Positions 1 through 8,465 of a stretch of DNA of 64,000 nt are shown here, piece by piece; the stretch's first letter is position 1, and the number at the start of each line of letters is the position of its first letter. Below the pieces are notes generated by a model, which made no database searches, was not told where the DNA came from, and saw only the letters and a program-made list of their open reading frames with translations. The stretch comes from Pedobacter psychrophilus (GTDB lineage: Bacteria > Bacteroidota > Bacteroidia > Sphingobacteriales > Sphingobacteriaceae), in the NCBI RefSeq assembly GCF_001652725.1, contig NZ_LWHJ01000022.1, forward strand, positions 186,001 through 250,000. The letters run 5' to 3'. Position numbers and translations under genes: made by a program.

Positions 1-573
1 GATAACGTGGGCAGAGTTCTGAAATATTTAAAAAACAATAATTTAGAAGAGAATACAATTATCATTTATACCTCAGATCAGGGTGTGTTTTTGGGCGAGC
101 ATGGGCTTTACGATAAAAGATTTATGTATGAGGAATCTTTTAGAACTCCAATGATGATTAGGTATCCAAAAGGAATTAAAAAAGGACAAGAACTAGATGA
201 AATGGTCATGAATTTAGACATCGCTCCTACACTTTTAAGTTATGCGGGAATAACGCCGCCTAATGATATGCAGGGCATGTCTATGAAAAAAATCTTATCT
301 GATAAATCAAGCTCAACTACCTGGAGAGATAAAATATATTATCATTATTATGAAGACGCTTATGGAATAACTCCCCATTATGGCATCAGAACCGATCGCT
401 ATAAACTGATTCATTTTTATGGAAAGTTAAATACTTGGGAGCTTTACGATTTACAAAGTGATCCTCAAGAAATGAAAAATATATACGATGACAAGACATA
501 TGCTAATCTGCTAGAAAACCTAAAGAAAGACTTGAAAGATTTACAATTAAGGTATAAGGATACCAGCAACTGA
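1..573 (+). CDS. Sulfatase, C-terminal part (5' end outside window)
   Basis: The reading frame is open to the first base of the window, so this is the last 190 codons of a longer gene. The visible part carries the C-terminal half of an S1 sulfatase: a metal-site SDQG motif, the GEHG and MYEESFRTP segments and the DLQSDPQEMKN tail typical of extracellular Bacteroidetes sulfatases with a DUF4976-type end. The catalytic Cys/Ser motif and signal peptide lie upstream and cannot be judged. It closely resembles the minus-strand sulfatase ending at 32468 (same YSSDQG/FLGEHG/MYEESFRTP layout), so both probably belong to the same subfamily, often glucosamine-6-sulfatase-like. It is followed after 59 bases by another sulfatase on the same strand, probably in one operon. 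Confidence 0.9.
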   Translation, partial: DNVGRVLKYLKNNNLEENTIIIYTSDQGVFLGEHGLYDKRFMYEESFRTPMMIRYPKGIKKGQELDEMVMNLDIAPTLLSYAGITPPNDMQGMSMKKILSDKSSSTTWRDKIYYHYYEDAYGITPHYGIRTDRYKLIHFYGKLNTWELYDLQSDPQEMKNIYDDKTYANLLENLKKDLKDLQLRYKDTSN

Positions 574-632
574 TTTTTGAACCAAAATAGAACAAATAAA
601 GCTACCTCTATAAAAACATTAAAACATTAATT

Positions 633-2489
633 ATGCGTAATCTCTTTTTTATATTTTCTGTATTGATGATTTGCTCAATACATAGCATCGCCCAAAAAAA
701 TGATGAACGCCCAAATATTCTTTGGATAGTTAGCGAAGACAACACGACCATGCTAGGTTGTTATGGCGATAAATATGCTACTACACCTAATATTGATAAT
801 TTTGCTAAGGAAGGTGTTCTTTATCAAAATGCTTTTTCAAACCCAGCGTGTGCAATTTCCAGAGCTGCATTAATCACAGGTATGCACCCAAGCTCTCTTG
901 GAATTGAATTAATGAGAAGCGATTATCCTATTCCAAATTCTATCAAGTTTTTTCCTTCATATTTAAAAGAGGCAGGTTATTATACAACAAATAATGCAAA
1001 AGAAGATTATAATACCACTAAAAGAAAAAATGTTTGGAACGAATCGAATGGCAAAGCAACTTACAAAAACAGAAAGCCGGGACAACCATTTTTTGCAGTA
1101 TTTAATTTAGGTGTAACACACGAAAGCAGCATTGGAATTCACGGCTCTTACGAAAATTTACAGCATGATCCAGAAAAAGTAGTAATACCTCCTTATTTGC
1201 CTTCCAATCCCGAAATGAAAAAAGATTTTGCGCTTTATTACGACAAAATTGAAAAGATGGATAACCAGGTTGCGAAACTGTTAAAAGAATTAGATGAGGC
1301 AGGTTTATCAGATAATACAATCGTTTTTTATTATAGTGATAATGGTGGTGTTTTGGGAAGAAGTAAACGGTTTTTATATGATTCTGGAGTACATGTGCCA
1401 CTTATTATCCGCTTCCCAGAGAAGTATAAATCTTTGGCTCCATCTCCAATAGGGAGTATAACTGATAGGGTAGTTTCTTTTGAAGATTTTGCTCCAACAG
1501 TTTTAAGTTTGGCAGGTGTTAAAACTTCTAAAAATATGCAAGGTGTTCCATTTCTTGGGAAATATCAAGAAGCTGAAAAACAATACGCACTTAGTTTAAG
1601 AGGAAGAATTGATGAGACCATTGAAATGTCAAGAACTATAAGAGACAAGCAGTATAGGTACATCCGCAATTATATGCCTCATAAAATTTACGGACAACAT
1701 AACGAGTATTATTGGGAAACGAAATCTATCGTTTCTTGGGAAAAAGCTTTCAAAGAAGGGAAACTAAACGCATTACAATCTTCTTTTTGGTTTGCAAAAC
1801 CTACCGAAGAATTATATGATGTAAATGCAGATCCATATAACATAACAAACCTCATCAACGACAAAAATTACAAGAACATTTTAGAAAAGATGCGAAATGA
1901 TTTTAACAAGTTGATGATTAAAAATAATGATGCAGGCTTTATACCAGAATCAATGCGTGTTGATATTTCTAAAAATAGCACTGTTTATGAGTATGCGCAA
2001 AGTTCTAATTATCCATTAAAAAGAATTTTAGAAACAGTTGATTATACCATTAATCGTAACAACGATCATTTACCCGAATTGATTGCTCGATTAAATGACG
2101 AAAACCCAATTGTGAGGTATTGGGCAGCAACAGGCTGTACCATTTTAGGTAAAAAAGCGCTAAAAGCAAAGAAGAAACTTACTGAATTATTAAATGATAA
2201 TGAAGCTGTTGTTAGGATAGCAGCTGCTGAAGCTTTATATAGTTTGAATAAAAGTACTAAAGGCATAACAGCTTTAAATAACAGTCTTCAATCTGATAAT
2301 GAGTTAGAACGTCTTGAGGCTTTAACGGTATTAGAAAGCATGAATAAAGATGTTAAATCAGCATTGCCTGCTATAAAAAGCATGATTGATTTGCATGAGG
2401 ATAAGAAGAATCAAGAAAAGCAAACTTGGCAATTACCGCATGATGTTAAAGTTGCCAAACGCATTGTTTCTAATATACAAATGAATTAA
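633..2489 (+). CDS. Sulfatase with C-terminal HEAT-like repeats (sulfamidase-like)
   Basis: This 618-residue secreted protein has a signal peptide (about residues 1-20, ending SIAQ) and then an S1 sulfatase domain. The calcium-binding start reads WIVSEDN followed by GCYGD, which is typical of sulfamidase-like (heparan N-sulfatase-like) members rather than the usual DD pair. The catalytic motif is C73-A-I-S-R, with Ile where Pro or Ala is normal; Cys73 should be matured to formylglycine. Residues about 475-600 form alpha-helical HEAT-like repeats (IVRYWAATGC, VVRIAAAEAL), an added domain rather than part of the catalytic fold. The same architecture occurs in the sulfatase at 10168. The substrate is not determinable from sequence alone. 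It lies 57 bases before the GH2 gene. Confidence 0.9.
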   Translation: MRNLFFIFSVLMICSIHSIAQKNDERPNILWIVSEDNTTMLGCYGDKYATTPNIDNFAKEGVLYQNAFSNPACAISRAALITGMHPSSLGIELMRSDYPIPNSIKFFPSYLKEAGYYTTNNAKEDYNTTKRKNVWNESNGKATYKNRKPGQPFFAVFNLGVTHESSIGIHGSYENLQHDPEKVVIPPYLPSNPEMKKDFALYYDKIEKMDNQVAKLLKELDEAGLSDNTIVFYYSDNGGVLGRSKRFLYDSGVHVPLIIRFPEKYKSLAPSPIGSITDRVVSFEDFAPTVLSLAGVKTSKNMQGVPFLGKYQEAEKQYALSLRGRIDETIEMSRTIRDKQYRYIRNYMPHKIYGQHNEYYWETKSIVSWEKAFKEGKLNALQSSFWFAKPTEELYDVNADPYNITNLINDKNYKNILEKMRNDFNKLMIKNNDAGFIPESMRVDISKNSTVYEYAQSSNYPLKRILETVDYTINRNNDHLPELIARLNDENPIVRYWAATGCTILGKKALKAKKKLTELLNDNEAVVRIAAAEALYSLNKSTKGITALNNSLQSDNELERLEALTVLESMNKDVKSALPAIKSMIDLHEDKKNQEKQTWQLPHDVKVAKRIVSNIQMN

Positions 2490-2546
2490 AATTTTAAAAT
2501 AAACTAGAAAATCCAATAACTAATAGGTTGTTTAAATCAAATATTA

Positions 2547-4790
2547 ATGAAAACACTGCGCTTAATTATCATCCTGATAACCCTAATTTCCACATCTGCT
2601 TTTGCAGATGCTCCACGTAAAACAATTAGCCTGAACGGAATCTGGGATTTTGACCAGACAGTGATGGCCTTTCGTCCGGCAAATTTTACGAGAAAAATTC
2701 CTGTTCCTGGATTAGTGCATTTGGCAATACCCAAAATTGAAGAGTATAATAAATTCTTTAAACAACCAGATAAATCCATAGATGGTGGATGGGAAAGACA
2801 ACTGATATTGACAGATTATACTCCAAGATACAGCTGGTACAGAAAGAAAATTACTATTAGTGATGATTTAAAAGATCTTGATGCCGTTTTAACCATTAAA
2901 AAAAGCCAGTACGTAACTCAGGTATTTGTTAATGGAATAGACCTTGGCAATTATATAGAATGCTATACGCCTATAGATGTTGCAATAACAAGAGCACTAA
3001 AATTTGGCAAAGAAAATGAAATTTTAATAAAAGTTGCCGATCGTTTTTGGCTACCAAGTCAGGCGGCAGGAAGCATAGATAAAGAGAAAGAACATTATAT
3101 TCCTGGGATATGGGATGATGTTTTAATTTCTTTTACCAATAAAATCAGAGTTAACCGTGTATTGGCTTTACCTTTTTTAAAAGAAAAGAAAGTAACCGTA
3201 AAAGCAAAAATCTGGAACTTAAATCGCTTTTCAGTTCCTGCAGACCCTAAAATGGATAAAGTAAATTATCTCGTAAAGATTTATGAGAAAAAAAGCAGAA
3301 AGCTGATTGCGGAAACCAAAGGGGTGGTTAATATTTTACGCGATCAAATAGGTGAATTGAGTGTTGATATTCCAATGGATAACCCTCATGCATGGGGGCC
3401 AGATGATCCATTTTTATATTCCGCAGAAATCACTTTATTAAATGGCAATAAAGAATCAGATCAGGTAGAAAGGGCTTTTGGTATGCGAGATTTTGAACGC
3501 AGGGGCAAATCTTTTTACTTGAATGATGAAAAAACTTATCTACGTGGCTCAAACATAACCTTACAAAGATTTTTTGAAGATCCGGAAGCTAGTAATCTCG
3601 CCTGGGATAAAGAATGGGTAAAAAAAGTATTGATTGATATCCCAAAACAGATGGATTGGAATAGCATGAGAATATGTGTTGGCATTGTTCCTGATTTTTG
3701 GTACGATTTGGCAGATGAATACGGTATGCTCTTCCAAAACGAATGGCTTTACTGGCAAATGCATGGTTGGGACGATCAGATAAAGAAAGAATACACAGAC
3801 TGGGTATGGTCTGATGGTTCGCATCCAAGTATTGTGATATGGGATGCGATTAATGAAAATAGGAACCAATATATCGGAACCGCCTTAATTCCAGAATTAA
3901 AATTACTTGATCCTACTCGGATTTGGGATGCAGGTTACATGACTGCTGATCAAATGTCTGGTGATGATATGGATGAGCCTCACACTTATCAAGGAAGAAA
4001 GAAAGACGGCATCAATAAAACGCCTTATCCACTAGGCAACTTAAAATTTAAACCTGAAATTGTTAAAGAATTGGAAGAGTCAACCTCAGCACAACTCGTA
4101 AACGAATATGGTTGGGTTTGGTTATGGAGGGACGGAACCCCAAGTAAGTTAACCACACCTATTTATGATTTTTATATGGGAGATAAAACAACTGTTGATG
4201 AGAGAAGAAGTTTCCAAGCCTATTGGCTACAATGCGAAACAGAATGGATGCGTAGTAACAAGTCGGTTGCTGGCTTACTGGCGTTTTGTCTTTTAACTAA
4301 CAACTATGGTTACACGGGAGATTGGTTTACCGGGCACATCAAAGATTTGAACCCAAGTCCTACTTTATACTGGTTTAAACATTGTTTTGCAGAAACGAAC
4401 ATTTTTATCAACGTTACAGACGAGAGATTCGCAAAAGATCAACCCATTCACAACCTTGGTGAGGTTTTAAGTTTCAATTTTAGGGGAGTAAACGATGCTA
4501 ACCAGATAAAAAAAGGAAGTTTAACGGTAAAACTTCTTAATTCAAAAGGAGTGTCGGTATATTCTGATAAAATAGCTGTAACCCTTCCAGCAGCCGACAG
4601 AGTTGACATTCCATATTCTTTTATTTTGCCAAAAGTTACTGATGGTTATCTGCTATTAACTGAGTTTACCGAAGAAGGTAGTAGGGAGAAAAAACTTAGC
4701 CGAAGATATATTAAAGTTGGAAAGCAATATCAATACAAATTTTTTGAAATGCCTGTACCTGCTAATTTTATAAACTACGCTACAAAATAA
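2547..4790 (+). CDS. Glycoside hydrolase family 2 protein (secreted)
   Basis: This is a 747-residue GH2-type exo-glycosidase. It has a signal peptide (1-20, ending SAFA), then a jelly-roll sugar-binding domain (about 25-190, with the VPGLVH and RYSWYRKKI segments), an immunoglobulin-like linker (about 200-315) and a TIM barrel (about 320-620). The likely acid/base is Glu437 in WDAINEN and the likely nucleophile is Glu520 in LVNEYGW, the expected positions for GH2 retaining enzymes. A beta-sandwich-like tail follows. GH2 includes beta-galactosidases, beta-mannosidases, beta-glucuronidases and others; the residues visible here do not decide which. The downstream mannose-6-phosphate isomerase genes make a hexosidase, possibly mannose-releasing, plausible as inference. 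It lies in the operon between sulfatase and sugar-phosphate genes. Confidence 0.92.
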   Translation: MKTLRLIIILITLISTSAFADAPRKTISLNGIWDFDQTVMAFRPANFTRKIPVPGLVHLAIPKIEEYNKFFKQPDKSIDGGWERQLILTDYTPRYSWYRKKITISDDLKDLDAVLTIKKSQYVTQVFVNGIDLGNYIECYTPIDVAITRALKFGKENEILIKVADRFWLPSQAAGSIDKEKEHYIPGIWDDVLISFTNKIRVNRVLALPFLKEKKVTVKAKIWNLNRFSVPADPKMDKVNYLVKIYEKKSRKLIAETKGVVNILRDQIGELSVDIPMDNPHAWGPDDPFLYSAEITLLNGNKESDQVERAFGMRDFERRGKSFYLNDEKTYLRGSNITLQRFFEDPEASNLAWDKEWVKKVLIDIPKQMDWNSMRICVGIVPDFWYDLADEYGMLFQNEWLYWQMHGWDDQIKKEYTDWVWSDGSHPSIVIWDAINENRNQYIGTALIPELKLLDPTRIWDAGYMTADQMSGDDMDEPHTYQGRKKDGINKTPYPLGNLKFKPEIVKELEESTSAQLVNEYGWVWLWRDGTPSKLTTPIYDFYMGDKTTVDERRSFQAYWLQCETEWMRSNKSVAGLLAFCLLTNNYGYTGDWFTGHIKDLNPSPTLYWFKHCFAETNIFINVTDERFAKDQPIHNLGEVLSFNFRGVNDANQIKKGSLTVKLLNSKGVSVYSDKIAVTLPAADRVDIPYSFILPKVTDGYLLLTEFTEEGSREKKLSRRYIKVGKQYQYKFFEMPVPANFINYATK

Positions 4791-4824
4791 GATTTATAGA
4801 ATTAAGAATTAAACATTAATACTT

Positions 4825-5385
4825 ATGACAACACATACAGCACTTTCTTCAATTACATTTTTTAGCGACGATTTAAAGGGAAAGGAAGTTATCAATAAGG
4901 TAACTTCAATTGGTTTATTAAAAGATGTTTTTGCTGATGAAAAATCAAGAGCTGCAATTGATCAAGATAAATTGGTTTATGAAGTGCAGGCCTATCTGCC
5001 AGTTCAAGAAGGTACTTTGGGCGGTTTATACTTAGGTATTACAAAAATTCATCCAGGCAAAGTTGCAGATGAGTATTTTATGACTAGAGGACATTTTCAC
5101 GAGTTATCTGACAGAGCCGAATATTACTGGGGAATAAAGGGGGAAGGTTATTTGATTTTAATGGATCGAGATAGAAACACCCGCATGGAAAAAATGACAG
5201 AAGGAAGTTTGCATTATATCCAAGCACATACTGCTCATCGTGTGGTTAATACTGGAAATTCCATTTTATCTTTTGGAGCTTGCTGGCCATCTGATGCGGG
5301 GCATGACTATAAAGAAATTGCTGATCATGGCTTTTCAGCCAGATTGATGGATCAAAACGGAAACCCTGAACTCGTAGTAGTCTAA
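4825..5385 (+). CDS. Cupin-type glucose-6-phosphate isomerase
   Basis: This 186-residue cytosolic protein belongs to the cupin (archaeal-type) phosphoglucose isomerases, which interconvert fructose-6-phosphate and glucose-6-phosphate using a bound metal. The metal-ligand pattern is visible as His90 and His92 (RGHFHE), Glu99 and His138 (AHTAHRVVN), the same spacing as in the Pyrococcus-type enzyme. The C-terminal segment PSDAGHDY is also characteristic. It is unrelated in fold to the conventional pgi product encoded at 57134. Its stop codon shares one base with the start of the following kinase gene (TAATG), implying translational coupling. In this operon it would feed imported, phosphorylated hexose into glycolysis. 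Confidence 0.88.
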   Translation: MTTHTALSSITFFSDDLKGKEVINKVTSIGLLKDVFADEKSRAAIDQDKLVYEVQAYLPVQEGTLGGLYLGITKIHPGKVADEYFMTRGHFHELSDRAEYYWGIKGEGYLILMDRDRNTRMEKMTEGSLHYIQAHTAHRVVNTGNSILSFGACWPSDAGHDYKEIADHGFSARLMDQNGNPELVVV

Positions 5386-6314
5386 TGGCGATAATAGCAA
5401 TAGATCTGGGTGGTACAAGAATAAAGACTGGAGTTGTTAAAAACGGCGAGGTCGAGCATTTATTTATCAAAGAAATAGCTCCAAATAAACCATTGAGTAC
5501 TTATATTCCTTTTATAAAGGAACGAGTGGCTTACTTAAAAAAAGAACTAAATGGTGAAATTAAAGGACTTGGAATTGCTTTTCCAGGTTTGGTAGATACT
5601 GATAAAAACAGCATTATAGATACCAGTGGGAAATACGAAGATGCACCAGAATTTGATTTGGCAACTTGGGTAAAACAGGAGCTAGGTTTAGCAGTAAAAA
5701 TAGAAAACGATGCAAGGCTTGCTTGTCTTGGCGAATGGCAATATGGCGCTGGCAATAAATCTCCAGACATGGTTATGTTTATGTTAGGGACAGGAATAGG
5801 CACTTCAGCCATAATTGATAACAAATTGTTAAGGGGTAAACATTATCAGGCGGGTGTTTTAGGTGGACATTTTATAATGGATTATCATAACACAAAAGAT
5901 GTTTGTAGTTGTGGTAAATATGGATGTTTAGAGTCGATAGCTTCCACTTGGAGAGTTGATCAGTTAGCGAAAGCACACCATTTGTACAGTAAAAGCAACC
6001 TCACTAAACTAAATAAAATTAACATTGCTTCAATTTTCTCAATAGAGAATGAGACTGATGAACTAGCTAAACACTTACGGGAACATTGCATGTATGTTTG
6101 GGCTTTAGGTATTGTTAATCTCATCCATGCTTACGATCCATCTGTCGTGGTTGTTGGTGGTGGAGTCATGCATTCTGAAAGTGTCATTATGCCATTTTTG
6201 AAAGATATTATTAAAAATCGAGCTTGGTGCCCATCAGGTTTACCAGAAATTGTAACCTCAGCTTATCCGGATACAGCCGCATTAATTGGAATAGAAGTAT
6301 TATTTAAAAATTAA
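5385..6314 (+). CDS. ROK-family sugar kinase (glucokinase/mannokinase-like)
   Basis: This 309-residue protein is a ROK kinase. It has the N-terminal phosphate-binding motif IAIDLGGTRIKTG, the sugar-binding and catalytic region around ENDARLACLGEW with the general-base Asp, a GTGIGTS loop, and the zinc motif CSCGKYGCLE near residue 180. No N-terminal DNA-binding domain is present, so it is an enzyme rather than a ROK repressor. It should phosphorylate a hexose at C6 with ATP; which hexose is uncertain, but co-transcription with mannose- and glucose-6-phosphate isomerases fits mannose or glucose. The start codon overlaps the previous stop by one base and the next gene begins four bases after its stop. 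Confidence 0.92.
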   Translation: MAIIAIDLGGTRIKTGVVKNGEVEHLFIKEIAPNKPLSTYIPFIKERVAYLKKELNGEIKGLGIAFPGLVDTDKNSIIDTSGKYEDAPEFDLATWVKQELGLAVKIENDARLACLGEWQYGAGNKSPDMVMFMLGTGIGTSAIIDNKLLRGKHYQAGVLGGHFIMDYHNTKDVCSCGKYGCLESIASTWRVDQLAKAHHLYSKSNLTKLNKINIASIFSIENETDELAKHLREHCMYVWALGIVNLIHAYDPSVVVVGGGVMHSESVIMPFLKDIIKNRAWCPSGLPEIVTSAYPDTAALIGIEVLFKN

Positions 6315-6318
6315 AGTT

Positions 6319-8082
6319 TTGAATCATTTAAAATTTAAGTCCAATTACAACAAAAGACCAAGCATTTCTGTAAATGCTAATGATGGTGAATGTGTTTCTG
6401 GTTGGGATGCGATAAAAAATAAACTGGCTATTAAAACAGAGAGCGGTAAAAAAAATATCATCGTTGTAGATTGTTATACGGGCGTTTACGATGACGAACT
6501 CATCTCGAATTTTAAAAATATTGTTGATCCTAGTCATATTTTTCTTTCTTCTGATGCCATGAAATCAGCGGAAGAAATAGATAAAATGGTTTATCCGGAT
6601 GTGACCGATGATGAGGTTTTTGGTTATCTAACTCGTTTGCACCTACAAGATTTTTTCGATGCCAAAAAGTTAGCTGAAATTAAGTGTAAAATTAATGATG
6701 TAAAAGATAGAAATATCCTTCTTTATGGCGTTGGTGCGGCTCTTTTAAGCAAAGCTGATGTATTGATTTACGCGGATATGCCAAGATGGGAAGGGCAATT
6801 ACGTTATCGCAGAAACGAAGTTTCAAATCTTGGAGCAAATAACAAAGAATTGAAAGGTTCATTACAATACAAAAGAGCTTATTTTGTTGATTGGCGTGTT
6901 TGCGATAGGCACAAAAAATCGATTATTGATAAATGGGATTTCGTTTTAGATTCTGTGACACCAAATGAACCTAAAATAGTAGAGGCGCAAGTTTATAGAG
7001 ATGCGTTAAAAAATCTAGTTAATCAACCTTTTAGGGTGGTGCCATTTTTTGACCCAGGTCCGTGGGGTGGGCAGTGGATGAAAGAAGTTTGTGATTTAGA
7101 CCGGAGTGAGAAAAACTTTGCATGGTGTTTTGATTGCGTTCCCGAAGAGAACAGCCTCCTTTTCAAATTTGGAGACATTGAATTTGAAACTCCTTCTATC
7201 AATCTAGTTTTTTACCAGCCAGAACAATTATTGGGAAGCTCTGTCTACGGTAGATTTGGAGATGAATTCCCAATCCGTTTCGATTTTTTAGATACCATAG
7301 AGGGAGGTAATTTAAGCTTGCAAGTTCATCCCACTACTGAGTATGCCCAAGAACATTTTGGAATTCCTTACACGCAGGAAGAAAGCTATTATATTTTAGA
7401 TGCTGATGATGAAGCGACTGTTTACTTAGGTTTTAAGCAAGATGTTGATGCTGATAAAATGATAAAGGATTTGCAAGAGGCTAAAGAATCAGGTCAGTTT
7501 GATGCAGAAAATTATGCCGCTAAATGGCCAGTTAAAAAACATGACCATATATTGATTCCTCCTGGAACTATTCACTGTTCTGGTAAAGGTGCAATGGTGC
7601 TAGAAATTAGTGCTACCCCCTATATTTTCACTTTTAAGTTGTGGGATTGGGGACGCTTAGGACTTGATGGCAAACCTCGCCCCATCAATGTAGAACGCGG
7701 AGAAAAAGTACTCAATTGGAATCAAATTCCAGAAAAAACAGAAAAAGAATTAATTAATTGCTTTGAGCAATTAGCGGAAGGAGAGGGTTGGATAGAGGAG
7801 CGTACGGGCCTTCATCAAAAAGAATTTATAGAAACTCGAAGACATTGGTTTAGCAAAAAGGTGCACCATCATACCCATGGCAATCTTAACGTTCTCAATT
7901 TAGTAGAGGGTAGAGAAGCAATTATAGAAAGTCCCTCAAAATCGTTTGAACCATTTATAGTTCATTATGCAGAAACCTTTATTATTCCTGCTCAAGTAGG
8001 CGAATATACCATCACTCCATACGGAGAAAGTACTGGACAAACTTGCGCCACAATGAAAGCATTTGTACGCACACAACCTTAA
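6319..8082 (+). CDS. Long class I mannose-6-phosphate isomerase with extra N-terminal domain
   Basis: The chosen start is TTG, four bases after the kinase stop; no ATG fits as well. The 587-residue product has two parts. Residues about 285-587 match class I (ManA-like) mannose-6-phosphate isomerase with the four zinc ligands Gln335, His337 (LQVHP), Glu354/355 (QEESYYIL) and His419 (PPGTIHCSG). Residues 1 to about 225 are not part of the ordinary enzyme; segments such as NIIVVDCYTG and ADVLIYADMPRW suggest an alpha/beta nucleotide-kinase-like fold without an evident intact P-loop. Normal ManA is roughly 300-400 residues, so this is an extended form. It should convert mannose-6-phosphate to fructose-6-phosphate. 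The role of the N-terminal domain is unknown. Confidence 0.85.
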   Translation: MNHLKFKSNYNKRPSISVNANDGECVSGWDAIKNKLAIKTESGKKNIIVVDCYTGVYDDELISNFKNIVDPSHIFLSSDAMKSAEEIDKMVYPDVTDDEVFGYLTRLHLQDFFDAKKLAEIKCKINDVKDRNILLYGVGAALLSKADVLIYADMPRWEGQLRYRRNEVSNLGANNKELKGSLQYKRAYFVDWRVCDRHKKSIIDKWDFVLDSVTPNEPKIVEAQVYRDALKNLVNQPFRVVPFFDPGPWGGQWMKEVCDLDRSEKNFAWCFDCVPEENSLLFKFGDIEFETPSINLVFYQPEQLLGSSVYGRFGDEFPIRFDFLDTIEGGNLSLQVHPTTEYAQEHFGIPYTQEESYYILDADDEATVYLGFKQDVDADKMIKDLQEAKESGQFDAENYAAKWPVKKHDHILIPPGTIHCSGKGAMVLEISATPYIFTFKLWDWGRLGLDGKPRPINVERGEKVLNWNQIPEKTEKELINCFEQLAEGEGWIEERTGLHQKEFIETRRHWFSKKVHHHTHGNLNVLNLVEGREAIIESPSKSFEPFIVHYAETFIIPAQVGEYTITPYGESTGQTCATMKAFVRTQP

Positions 8083-8087
8083 AAATT

Positions 8088-8465
8088 ATGAAAGATACAG
8101 CAGCAGAAATTCCATCAGAAAAACCAGCGATTGGTTTTGTAGAACGCCCTTGGGGTTCGTTTAAACAATTTGCAAATAACAGACCTTGTACTGTTAGTTT
8201 AATGACCGTTTTACCCGGACAAAGATTAAGCTTGCAGTCGCACATTGGCCGAGCAGAACTGTGGATAGTGATTGATGACGGAGCAAAAGTACAGGTTGGC
8301 GAAGAAGAAAAAGTTTATAACGCTGGGGATGAAATCTGGATTAAAGCGGAAGAAAAACACAGACTATCTTGCACTGGAGATAAAGAAGTAAGGGTTTTAG
8401 AAGTAGCTTTCGGCAACTGGCAACAAGAAGATATTAAACGCTATGACGATGATTACCAAAGATAG
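8088..8465 (+). CDS. Small cupin, mannose-6-phosphate isomerase type II-like
   Basis: The ATG at 8088, five bases after the preceding stop, is chosen over an in-frame upstream ATG inside the previous gene. The 125-residue product is a single cupin domain matching the C-terminal isomerase half of bifunctional type II PMI/mannose-1-phosphate guanylyltransferases: the ERPWGSF opening, LPGQRLSLQSH, and the DEIWIKAEEKHRL segment. It carries no nucleotidyltransferase half, so GDP-mannose synthesis is not implied. It may be a second phosphomannose isomerase or an epimerase-like partner of the long isomerase upstream. Its last 23 bases overlap the start of the transporter gene, supporting co-translation. 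Confidence 0.85.
   Translation: MKDTAAEIPSEKPAIGFVERPWGSFKQFANNRPCTVSLMTVLPGQRLSLQSHIGRAELWIVIDDGAKVQVGEEEKVYNAGDEIWIKAEEKHRLSCTGDKEVRVLEVAFGNWQQEDIKRYDDDYQR

Noticed and set aside
1102-1401. Minus-strand ORF of 99 codons inside the first HEAT-repeat sulfatase
   Set aside because: It is a shadow frame of a well-supported gene, with no recognisable domain or start context.
8043-8087. Upstream ATG for the small PMI-type cupin
   Set aside because: It lies inside the previous gene in another frame; the ATG at 8088 is five bases after that gene's stop and gives the normal cupin start.
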